This document shows, one piece after another, positions 1 through 5,019 of a stretch of 5,293 bases of DNA. Every line of letters starts with the position of its first letter. Position 1 is the stretch's first letter. The notes below the pieces were generated by a model, which ran no database searches, was not told the DNA's origin, and saw only the letters and a list, made by a program, of their open reading frames with translations. This stretch comes from Desulfobacteraceae bacterium. Lineage in GTDB: Bacteria > Desulfobacterota > Desulfobacteria > Desulfobacterales > Desulfobacteraceae. The stretch lies in the NCBI GenBank assembly GCA_022712835.1, contig JAFLJU010000160.1, positions 1 to 5,293 on the forward strand, in the 5' to 3' direction. The position numbers and the translations under genes were made by a program.

Positions 1-70
1 GACCAACAGCCTGAGGCTTTACCGGGCCGATTTTAAACAAAATACAAATTAAACTAAGGAGATCGTGTAA

Positions 71-274
71 ATGGATGGACAAAAACGGGCCAATATCCAA
101 AAAGGATTGACCGTCGGTGTGGTGCAAAAGCAAGACCAGAGAACCGGCCAGCTCACCCAGGGAGTGGTAAAGCAAATTCTCACCAACTCAGCCACCCACC
201 CCCATGGCATTAAGGTTAAGCTTGAATCCGGGATCGTGGGCCGGGTCAAACAAATCCTTGCCCAAAAGGGGTAA
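71..274 (+). CDS. YwbE family small protein (DUF2196)
   Basis: A 67-residue basic protein matching the short YwbE family known from Bacillus and many other bacteria. The family core is seen at residues 21-60: a DQRTG motif, LTQGVVK, ILTNSATHPHGIKVKL, then GIVGRV near the end. The full expected length of about 65 residues is present. The family has no established biochemical role. The short, Gly/Val-rich, basic pattern would suit a small beta-barrel of KOW/SH3 type, but that is inference. The start is supported by AAGGAG at 56-61, nine bases before the ATG. The stop at 272-274 is only 7 bp before the methyltransferase start, so the two genes are probably co-transcribed. No clear promoter is visible in the 70 upstream bases. 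Confidence 0.92.
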   Translation: MDGQKRANIQKGLTVGVVQKQDQRTGQLTQGVVKQILTNSATHPHGIKVKLESGIVGRVKQILAQKG

Positions 275-278
275 GGGG
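264..278 (+). promoter_or_regulatory. ribosome binding site fixing the methyltransferase start
   Basis: Two adjacent purine-rich Shine-Dalgarno-like stretches, AAAAGGGG (264-271) and AAGGGG (273-278), precede the ATG at 282 with spacings of 10 and 3 bases. They overlap the YwbE stop codon, which suggests translational coupling. They favour the start at 282 over the in-frame upstream ATG at 204. Confidence 0.55.
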
Positions 279-281
279 TCA

Positions 282-1043
282 ATGGAAAAATCCAGCAAAA
301 ACCGGCTGATGCCGTGGCATGGCGACCGATTTCCATCGGACTCTCTCTTTGATAAAATTGCCAGGGCCGTTTGCCGGGCCGGCACCCTGCCCCGGAAAGA
401 ACTCTATGAGTCCTGGGAAACCGCCAGAAGGGTCCGGCGTAGATACCGGGGAGGACGGGTGGTGGATCTGGCCTGCGGCCATGGTCTTTTGGCCCATATA
501 CTGCTGATCCTGGACAAGGAATCGGACCAGGCCCTGGCCGTTGATACACATATTCCCGAGAATGCCCCTGCACTCTCCGAATCCCTGATAGAGAAGTGGC
601 CCCGGCTTGAAGGCAGGATCCATTACAGACAAATGACCCTCCAGAATGTTCAAATTTATCCAGAAGATTTGGTGGTCTCTGCCCATGCCTGCGGTGCCCT
701 CACCGATCTTGTCATTGACAAGGCTGTTGAAGCCAATGCCCGGGTGGCGGTCCTGCCCTGCTGCCACAATTTAAAAATCAATTCAACGGGAAACCTTACT
801 AACTGGATGGACGGCCCCTTGGCCATTGATACGGTCCGGGCAACAGGGCTTGCGGCAAAAGGCTATGCGATCACCACCCAGAAAATTCCTGCCACCATTA
901 CCCCCAAGAACCGGCTGCTCATGGGGCATCCACTCACACCATCAACCAGCACACCATCAACCACCCAGACTTCCCCGGAGAACAGAGAATCCAACGGCCC
1001 ACATGATGACCCCCACCAGGGTATCCAGAATCCGCCAGGGTAG
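282..1043 (+). CDS. class I SAM-dependent methyltransferase, Methyltransf_32/GSTCD-like
   Basis: A predicted 253-residue cytoplasmic methyltransferase. SAM motif I is VVDLACGHGLLA at residues 60-71. The motif II acidic residue is D88 in LAVDTH. Two downstream signatures, HACGALTD at 135-142 and LPCCH at 158-162, are typical of the Methyltransf_32 group, which includes GSTCD- and METTL25-type proteins. The substrate is unknown; RNA or protein is possible. The core ends near residue 215 (KNRLLMG). The last 35 or so residues are a Pro/Thr/Ser-rich tail read from DNA that is antisense to the exporter's 3' end, so they may be non-functional readthrough or the result of a lost stop. An in-frame ATG at 204 would overlap YwbE and lacks a comparable RBS, so 282 is preferred. 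It forms a two-gene unit with YwbE. Confidence 0.86.
   Translation: MEKSSKNRLMPWHGDRFPSDSLFDKIARAVCRAGTLPRKELYESWETARRVRRRYRGGRVVDLACGHGLLAHILLILDKESDQALAVDTHIPENAPALSESLIEKWPRLEGRIHYRQMTLQNVQIYPEDLVVSAHACGALTDLVIDKAVEANARVAVLPCCHNLKINSTGNLTNWMDGPLAIDTVRATGLAAKGYAITTQKIPATITPKNRLLMGHPLTPSTSTPSTTQTSPENRESNGPHDDPHQGIQNPPG
935..964. repeat. 15-bp tandem duplication across convergent gene ends
   Basis: CACACCATCAACCAG (935-949) is followed at once by CACACCATCAACCAC (950-964), 14 of 15 bases identical. On the plus strand it encodes TPSTS-TPSTT in the methyltransferase tail. On the minus strand each copy holds GGTTGA in the exporter's reading frame, so the exporter stop (957-959) is followed by a second in-frame TGA exactly five codons later. 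Confidence 0.8.
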
Positions 1044-1571
1044 TTGTTTTTTAAAAAGAGGCGACAGAAGTCGGCTACCAAGGCTTAGACAAAAAAACCA
1101 GATAAAGGATGCCGTGACCGCCCCGGCACCAAAGACAAGATGGCCGGGATCCTGGAACTGACCAGCAATACTTCCCAGCAGCAGAATGGTATCAATATAC
1201 ACATGGGGGTTGAGCAGGGTGACGGCCAGGGTCGTAAGAACTGCCGCCTTTAATGAAGTTTCCCCCTTCAGATTCGAAGGAAGCGTCTGGCCTTTAAAGG
1301 CAGATCGAAAGGAGCCGATTCCGTAACAAAACAAAAACAGTCCCCCGCCAATGCCCGCCACCTGGGACAGCACCTTACTGGACGCAATAAAGGTCCCGAA
1401 ACCTGCCACCCCAACTGCCACCAGGACGGCATCACACACGGCACAGATCAATGGAATCATAATGACATGATTCTTTCTGACTCCCTGGCTCAATACAAAT
1501 GCATTCTGGGCACCAATGGCAATGATCAATCCACCGCCGGTTCCCATCCCCGTTAAAAATGTCAACAGCAT
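957..1571 (-). CDS. LysE/ArgO-type amino-acid exporter
   Basis: A 204-residue inner-membrane protein of the LysE/RhtB superfamily, most like the LysE/ArgO branch that exports basic amino acids. Diagnostic motifs are GAQNAFVLSQG at residues 20-30 and LLNPHVYIDTILLLGS at 119-134. About six hydrophobic segments are visible: roughly 6-26, 38-61, 68-88, 106-137, 145-169 and 181-199. The length matches the family norm of about 200. The start is supported by AGAGGA at 1578-1583, six bases upstream of the ATG. It lies downstream of the MarR-GNAT gene on the same strand with a 146-bp gap that contains a long AT-rich dyad, so it may have its own control element. No LysG/ArgP-type LysR regulator is adjacent in the window. 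Arginine or lysine is the likely substrate by family, but this is not shown. Its last 87 bp overlap the methyltransferase. Confidence 0.94.
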   Translation of the reverse strand: MLLTFLTGMGTGGGLIIAIGAQNAFVLSQGVRKNHVIMIPLICAVCDAVLVAVGVAGFGTFIASSKVLSQVAGIGGGLFLFCYGIGSFRSAFKGQTLPSNLKGETSLKAAVLTTLAVTLLNPHVYIDTILLLGSIAGQFQDPGHLVFGAGAVTASFIWFFCLSLGSRLLSPLFKKQLPWRILDTLVGVIMWAVGFSVLRGSLGG

Positions 1572-1666
1572 ATTCTATCCTCTGGGTTCTGGTTTATATG
1601 AAACTCCAGCCATGCCGGTTATTTCAATATGACGGCCAGAATACCCCGGGGGATAGAAGAAATAAA

Positions 1667-1701
1667 ATTAATATATTTTATGAAACATTAAAAATATTAA
1701 T
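1667..1701. promoter_or_regulatory. 35-bp AT-rich imperfect inverted repeat upstream of the exporter
   Basis: Two 14-base arms, ATTAATATATTTTA (1667-1680) and TTAAAAATATTAAT (1688-1701), pair at 12 of 14 positions around the 7-base centre TGAAACA. The element lies about 100-130 bp upstream of the exporter start, in the only gap between it and the MarR-GNAT gene. On the minus strand it includes TAAAAT and TATATT, possible -10 hexamers, but no convincing -35 accompanies them. An operator or promoter region for the exporter is the simplest reading. It is not a standard terminator, having no GC-rich stem. Confidence 0.45.
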
Positions 1702-1717
1702 TATTAGCCCAAAAACC

Positions 1718-2731
1718 TTACCCTGGAGAATAGGCATAAAATTTTGTGTCCACGGCCATGATGGGAAATTGACCGGGCAGACTTTCTTTTTCGATGGGAA
1801 CAAAACCGTTTTTTTCATAGAATCTGTGGGCCGCCAGAAACTTTTCCGTGGTGCCCAGAAAAATCTCGGAAATATTTTTTATTCCAGCCCATTCAAGGGC
1901 AGCCTCCCATAACGCCATGGCGGTCCCAAGGCCCGGCCCCCTAAACTCCGGGTGGACAAACATCTTTCTCAATGCGGCCTGGCCATTACCGATATCCTTC
2001 AGGGAAAGGGTTCCGACAACCCGACTCCCATGGGTGGCAACCCAGAAATTGCCGACCCCCTGCTGATAAAACCCAGGGATATCCCCAAGGTCGGGTTGAT
2101 CTTGAACGGTTATGGGAATATTAAATTCAGTTTGCTGGATCGTCAGGATCAGTTCAATCACCTGGTCCTGATAAGCTGCAGTGTAAGAACCGATCTCTAT
2201 ACTATTTTTGTGAGGGTCCATTTTGTCCATCGTCAGGTTGGGGATACCGGTATCCACAATTTCAAGCAGGGATATTAAAGTTGTTTTCTGATTCAGGGTC
2301 AGCCCCTGCATCAGACTGTTAATTCTATCATAATAGTCCGGCAGTATGGATTCAAGGCGGTGAATACCCTTGGCCGTTAATCGGATATGGATTTTCCTTT
2401 TGTCAACGGAATCTGCCTGGCGGGTAATGAGTTGGTCTTTTTCAAGCCCGGTAACAAGTCCGGTCATGGTGGCCCGGGTTACCCCGAGTTTTTCTGCCAA
2501 CCCCGAGGGAGTGAGGGGGGTCTTGGGAGTGCGGTTCAAGATTACCAGAATCAAAAAACGTCCTTGGGAAAGCCCATAGGTTCCCAGCCTTTTTTCAAAT
2601 CCTGTCAGCAAGTCACTGCCGGTTCTCAACAGCTTTACCAACGCCTGAACAGACGGGATATCCATCCTCTCGTATCGCTGAGCCAGGTCCTCAAATTGCT
2701 TTTGGTTGGGCGTATCCATCAAAAAAAACAT
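1718..2731 (-). CDS. MarR-family regulator fused to a GNAT acetyltransferase
   Basis: A 337-residue two-domain protein. Residues about 28-160 are a MarR winged helix: the helix-turn-helix spans about 72-99 (LTPSGLAEKLGVTRATMTGL) and the wing is RQADSVDKRKIHIRLTAKG at 104-122 with the usual Asp and Arg. Residues about 178-335 are a GNAT fold with the acetyl-CoA loop RGPGLG at 264-269 inside the RKMFVHPEFRG strand-helix motif. It ends with AHRFYEKNGF (301-310), the typical GNAT terminal motif. Such fusions are known; the GNAT part may acetylate a small molecule or sense a ligand. The start at 2731 has AAGGAG (2737-2742) five bases upstream; a second ATG at 2719 (residue 5) is too far from it. 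It is the first gene of a minus-strand pair with the LysE-type exporter, and its promoter carries an operator-like dyad. Confidence 0.93.
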   Translation of the reverse strand: MFFLMDTPNQKQFEDLAQRYERMDIPSVQALVKLLRTGSDLLTGFEKRLGTYGLSQGRFLILVILNRTPKTPLTPSGLAEKLGVTRATMTGLVTGLEKDQLITRQADSVDKRKIHIRLTAKGIHRLESILPDYYDRINSLMQGLTLNQKTTLISLLEIVDTGIPNLTMDKMDPHKNSIEIGSYTAAYQDQVIELILTIQQTEFNIPITVQDQPDLGDIPGFYQQGVGNFWVATHGSRVVGTLSLKDIGNGQAALRKMFVHPEFRGPGLGTAMALWEAALEWAGIKNISEIFLGTTEKFLAAHRFYEKNGFVPIEKESLPGQFPIMAVDTKFYAYSPG

Positions 2732-2736
2732 AGCAT

Positions 2737-2742
2737 CTCCTT
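2737..2742 (-). promoter_or_regulatory. ribosome binding site of the MarR-GNAT gene
   Basis: The minus-strand sequence AAGGAG is separated from the ATG at 2731 by five bases. The alternative in-frame ATG at 2719 would be 17 bases away, so the longer protein beginning MFFLMD is preferred. Confidence 0.7.
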
Positions 2743-2766
2743 ATGGGATAAAATATGGTTAGCCCC

Positions 2767-2796
2767 CTAATAGTACGGACACTAATCATATGTCAA
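2767..2796 (-). promoter_or_regulatory. sigma-70-like promoter of the MarR-GNAT gene
   Basis: On the minus strand a perfect -35 box TTGACA (2791-2796) is followed by a weak -10: TATTAG at 2767-2772 with an 18-bp spacer, or TACTAT at 2770-2775 with a 15-bp spacer. The start codon is about 35 bases further downstream. The strong -35 and weak -10 suit a repressible promoter. Confidence 0.55.
2769..2786. promoter_or_regulatory. candidate MarR operator overlapping the MarR-GNAT promoter
   Basis: AATAGTACGGACACTAAT is a dyad of TAGT-N6-ACTA whose flanking bases extend the pairing to 5 of 6 per arm. It covers the -10 and spacer of the minus-strand promoter, where binding by a dimeric MarR protein would block RNA polymerase. 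MarR proteins typically bind short AT-edged palindromes near their own promoters. That this one binds here is inference. Confidence 0.45.
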
Positions 2797-2844
2797 GATG
2801 AATTTCCACAAAACCTTGTGCCCCTCGGTCCCATATTCAACAAT

Positions 2845-2867
2845 TTATTAACAATAGCGGTTAATAA
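2845..2867. repeat. perfect 8-bp inverted repeat, TTATTAAC-N7-GTTAATAA
   Basis: The arms TTATTAAC (2845-2852) and GTTAATAA (2860-2867) are exact reverse complements around AATAGCG. The spacing suits a dimeric DNA-binding protein. It lies roughly 50 bp upstream of the minus-strand -35 box and 150 bp upstream of the plus-strand promoter, so either gene could be its target. The function is unknown. Confidence 0.5.
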
Positions 2868-2910
2868 GTATCTCCTTTCCAAAAAGAATGGTCTTTAAGA
2901 CGGATAATAA

Positions 2911-3063
2911 ATGAGATTGTGTCCCACCGATATTTTTGATATCAGTGAGAGAAGTATTCAGGCGGGTGTGTATCAACGAGAGAAAAATGGCCTTGCTCTA
3001 TTGACCCACCCTTTAAAAATTTTTCACCTCATTGATATAATCGGTTTTGGGCCATTTTCATAA
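2911..3063 (+). CDS. doubtful 50-codon open frame, possible STAS-domain remnant
   Basis: An open frame of 50 codons begins with ATG directly after an in-frame TAA and ends in TAA at 3061-3063. Its C-terminal half, about residues 24-50 (EKNGLALLTHPL then KIFHLIDIIGFG), reads like the end of a STAS anti-sigma-antagonist domain, where a GG-LAL strand is followed by a helix ending in a hydrophobic-Gly-hydrophobic turn. The N-terminal STAS core with its conserved Asp-Ser is absent, so if this is real it is a fragment. There is no good ribosome binding site (only AAGACGGA at 2897-2904), and the predicted promoter of the next gene lies inside it. The resemblance is by eye only; chance is a serious alternative. 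Confidence 0.22.
   Translation: MRLCPTDIFDISERSIQAGVYQREKNGLALLTHPLKIFHLIDIIGFGPFS
2940..2984. repeat. two 14-bp direct repeats spaced 31 bp
   Basis: TATCAGTGAGAGAA (2940-2953) and TATCAACGAGAGAA (2971-2984) match at 12 of 14 positions. Their starts are 31 bp apart, close to three helical turns, placing both on the same DNA face just upstream of the NYN promoter. This arrangement suits activator or repressor half-sites. Chance similarity in purine-rich DNA is possible. Confidence 0.35.
3012..3041 (+). promoter_or_regulatory. extended -10 promoter of the NYN operon
   Basis: TGATATAAT at 3033-3041 is a perfect extended -10 element (TG-N-TATAAT). A weak -35, TTTAAA, lies at 3012-3017 with an 18-bp spacer, and extended -10 promoters often tolerate this. 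Transcription would begin near 3048, giving a leader of about 40 bases before the NYN start codon. Confidence 0.6.
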
Positions 3064-3086
3064 ATGAGAGGAAGCAAATACCCTAA

Positions 3087-3890
3087 ATGAAAAAATTTAT
3101 CGCAGTCTACATCGACCTTGAAAATGTTGCCGGGATTTTAGATTTAGATGTCATGATCCAGGATATCATTCTTGAAGAACACAAAGAAGATTCAGAAGAT
3201 TATGTTTTCGCTGTTAAGTTCGCTTGCGGAAATACCAACTCCATAACAAAGCTCAGAGATCAACTCATTAATTATAATTTTGAAATCCGAGAAGCCCCAC
3301 ATGTCACCGGCAAAAAAAACCGGGCTGATTTAATCATCAGCCTTGATGCATTTGAAAAACTATACCTTGAAAAACCCTCAATTGACCGTTTTGTCTTTGT
3401 CACCCGGGATTCCGATTTTTCCGTCATTATGGATGTTCTGAGAAAATATGGAAAAGAAGTGTGGCTCATCACCCAGGAAGGGGATGAACAAAGACCTATT
3501 TTTCGAAATTGCACGGACAACATCATTGTAATTCCCCGTAGGAAATCTGTCTCTCAAACCAAAGAACCGATTCCGCCAAGACAAGATCCAGCAGTGGTAA
3601 AAGCCCAAACAACGGAAACCACCAAGGAGATTACCGAAACGGATGGCAAGGATAAAATCGCCAAGGAATTATTTATGAAGGTGCTAGTCCGCCTGGATCC
3701 AAGTGAAAACCATTTATTAAACGGAATTGCCAACAAAATGAGACAATTGGATAAATCCTTTAAAATTCGAAATACCAGCTATAAAAAGATGGCCATGCTT
3801 GCAAAAGAGTTTGAAACCAGAGGCTGGCTTAAAACCAAAAAAAATAAAGAAGGGCATTTGATGATTACAGACCTGGAAGCAGACGGATGA
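3087..3890 (+). CDS. NYN/PIN-like RNase domain protein with C-terminal OST-HTH/LOTUS-like region
   Basis: A 267-residue protein. Residues 3-150 form a NYN (DUF88/LabA-type, PIN-like) domain, predicted to be a metal-dependent ribonuclease. The acidic centre appears intact: D10 with N13 (YIDLENV), D81 (GKKNRADLII), and D108/D110 (VTRDSDFSVIMDVLRKYG). Residues 150-188 are a Pro/Thr/Glu-rich linker. Residues 189-265 form a helical domain with LLNGIANKMRQLDKSFKIRN followed by SYKKMAMLAKEFETRGWL, which resembles an OST-HTH/LOTUS fold, a partner commonly attached to NYN domains and implicated in RNA binding. The domain match is by eye. The NYN strand starts immediately after the ATG at 3087, so no later start is possible. 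The RBS AGAGGAA (3067-3073) is rather far away, at 13 bases. It is the first gene of a three-gene unit; one base separates it from the GNAT gene. Confidence 0.9.
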   Translation: MKKFIAVYIDLENVAGILDLDVMIQDIILEEHKEDSEDYVFAVKFACGNTNSITKLRDQLINYNFEIREAPHVTGKKNRADLIISLDAFEKLYLEKPSIDRFVFVTRDSDFSVIMDVLRKYGKEVWLITQEGDEQRPIFRNCTDNIIVIPRRKSVSQTKEPIPPRQDPAVVKAQTTETTKEITETDGKDKIAKELFMKVLVRLDPSENHLLNGIANKMRQLDKSFKIRNTSYKKMAMLAKEFETRGWLKTKKNKEGHLMITDLEADG

Positions 3891-3891
3891 T

Positions 3892-4674
3892 ATGGCTTAT
3901 ATTTCATTAACAAAAGAAAATATAGATTCCGAACATATCTGCTGTGCCTTTTCTGATAAAAAATGTTCCGAAAGCTATGGGCTCAAAAAGCAATGGTTGA
4001 AAAAACAATTTTCCAACGGGTATGTTTTCCGCCGATTGGATGAACGCGCAAAAGTGTTTATAGAATACTGTCCGGCTGAAACCGCCTGGGCGCCGATAAC
4101 CGCACCCGATCATACCATGATCAACTGTTTTTGGGTTTCCGGAAAATACAAGCGCAACGGTTACGGTAAAGCATTGCTGGCCCTAGCGGTTGAGGATGCA
4201 AAACGTCAGGGGAAAAAGGGTCTGGTCACCATTGTCGGCACCCGAAAATACCACTTTCTGAGTGACACCAAATGGTTTTTACGGCAGGGATTTGAAATCT
4301 GTGACAACACGTCCACAGGGTTCAGCCTGTTGGTGAAAAAGTTCAATCCCCAGACAACAAAACCCGCATTCAAAGACACGGTTGCCAGCGGGGAATGCCC
4401 GGATAAACAAGGGGCGGTGGTCTACTATTCCAACCGATGTCCTTATTCGGAATACCATGTAAAAAACTCCCTGGTTGAAACCATCGAAAAAAGAAACCTG
4501 CCGTTAAAGGCAATAAAATTTACAAACTTAGCGCAAGCCCAGGCATCCCCGACACCCGCCACCATCTTCAGCCTGTTTTACAAGGGAAAATTTGTAACAA
4601 CCGATATCAGTGTCTGTATGGACAGCCGGTTTGATAAAATTTTGATAAAGCACAAATCGATCGAATACCCTTAA
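3892..4674 (+). CDS. GNAT acetyltransferase with YoaP-like C-terminal domain
   Basis: A 260-residue protein. Residues about 1-150 are a GNAT N-acetyltransferase: INCFWVSGKYKRNGYGKALL at 77-96 carries the acetyl-CoA loop (K87-R-N-G-Y-G92), and FLRQGFEICD (129-138) is the late GNAT motif. Residues about 174-257 resemble the YoaP-like domain found after GNAT in Bacillus YoaP and relatives. They begin with a beta strand and VVYYSNRCPYSEYHV (176-190), and later have TPATIFSLFYKGKF (221-234). The C183-P-Y-S186 motif and the TP-A turn recall a thioredoxin-like fold, but only one Cys is in the CxxC position, so disulfide chemistry is uncertain. Substrate unknown. The ATG follows the NYN stop by one base with no strong own RBS, implying translational coupling. 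The DUF3795 gene follows after 18 bp. Confidence 0.88.
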   Translation: MAYISLTKENIDSEHICCAFSDKKCSESYGLKKQWLKKQFSNGYVFRRLDERAKVFIEYCPAETAWAPITAPDHTMINCFWVSGKYKRNGYGKALLALAVEDAKRQGKKGLVTIVGTRKYHFLSDTKWFLRQGFEICDNTSTGFSLLVKKFNPQTTKPAFKDTVASGECPDKQGAVVYYSNRCPYSEYHVKNSLVETIEKRNLPLKAIKFTNLAQAQASPTPATIFSLFYKGKFVTTDISVCMDSRFDKILIKHKSIEYP

Positions 4675-4692
4675 CATTTAAAGGAGAATAAA

Positions 4693-5019
4693 ATGATCGC
4701 CTATTGCGGATTGAATTGTTCCAAATGTGAGGCCTATCTTGCGACCCAGGAGAACAATGATGGGAAAAGAGAAAAAACGGCTCACGCCTGGTCAAAAATG
4801 TTCCAGGCCGATATCAAACCTGACCAGATAAATTGCACCGGCTGCACCTCAGACGGGATAAAATTTTTCCATTGTGACCGGTGTGACATCCGTCAATGCT
4901 GTTTTACAAAGGGAGTTGAAAATTGTGCGGAATGTAAAGACTATATTTGCGACCGGCTGGCTGCATTCATCAAACTGGCCCCCGAGGCAGGCAAAGCCCT
5001 TGAAGCGCTTCGGTCCTGA
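4693..5019 (+). CDS. DUF3795 cysteine-rich protein
   Basis: A 108-residue protein matching the DUF3795 family, which is recognised by its N-terminal MIAYCGLNCSKCEAYLAT. It has 12 cysteines: C5, C9, C12, C48, C51, C61, C64, C69, C70, C78, C81 and C86. Most are arranged as CxxC pairs (C9/C12, C48/C51, C61/C64, C78/C81). This strongly suggests binding of zinc or an iron-sulfur cluster, though the metal is not known. There is no signal peptide, so it should act in the cytoplasm. A strong RBS, AAGGAG at 4681-4686, lies six bases before the ATG. It is the last gene of the NYN/GNAT-YoaP unit and is followed by a GC-rich hairpin. The length is typical for the family. Confidence 0.9.
   Translation: MIAYCGLNCSKCEAYLATQENNDGKREKTAHAWSKMFQADIKPDQINCTGCTSDGIKFFHCDRCDIRQCCFTKGVENCAECKDYICDRLAAFIKLAPEAGKALEALRS

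Larger units (their letters stand above)
2797..3011. other. intergenic region with no firmly supported gene
   Basis: This is the central part of the 355-bp divergent gap between the MarR-GNAT and NYN genes. It is A+T-richer than the left part of the window. It contains a perfect 8-bp inverted repeat (2845-2867), a pair of 14-bp near-identical repeats (2940-2953 and 2971-2984) and the beginning of a doubtful 50-codon frame (2911-3063). No tRNA, riboswitch or GC-rich terminator was seen. Confidence 0.6.

Noticed and set aside
8..18. AGCC-TGA-GGCT short inverted repeat near the left edge, a possible terminator stem.
   Set aside because: The stem is four base pairs with no T-tract; too weak to call.
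1..52. Possible C-terminal tail of an upstream plus-strand gene: an open frame from base 2 to TAA at 50-52, or another ending at 34-36.
   Set aside because: Only 11-16 codons are present, without a recognisable motif, and two frames are equally possible.
204..281. Alternative upstream start giving a methyltransferase 26 residues longer.
   Set aside because: The extension reads the YwbE coding region out of frame; the ATG at 282 has a better RBS and operon spacing.
49..573. Long minus-strand open frame of 174 codons opposite YwbE and the methyltransferase.
   Set aside because: It is antisense to two well-supported genes and has a Pro/Trp/Cys-rich composition typical of a shadow frame; no RBS or family motif.
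279..767. Minus-strand open frame of 162 codons opposite the methyltransferase.
   Set aside because: It lies wholly antisense to the conserved SAM-binding and PCCH motifs and has no recognisable domain.
1559..1912. Plus-strand open frame of 117 codons across the exporter/MarR-GNAT gap.
   Set aside because: About half is antisense to the GNAT domain; there is no RBS and the product is not protein-like in pattern.
2732..3086. Riboswitch, small RNA or CRISPR-like array in the divergent gap.
   Set aside because: The repeats present are only two copies or simple dyads; no known riboswitch core, repeat-spacer pattern or GC-rich terminator was recognised.
3837..3844. Run of eight A in the NYN gene as a possible programmed frameshift site.
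   Set aside because: The frame continues normally to the stop just before the GNAT gene; no downstream structure or alternative product was seen.
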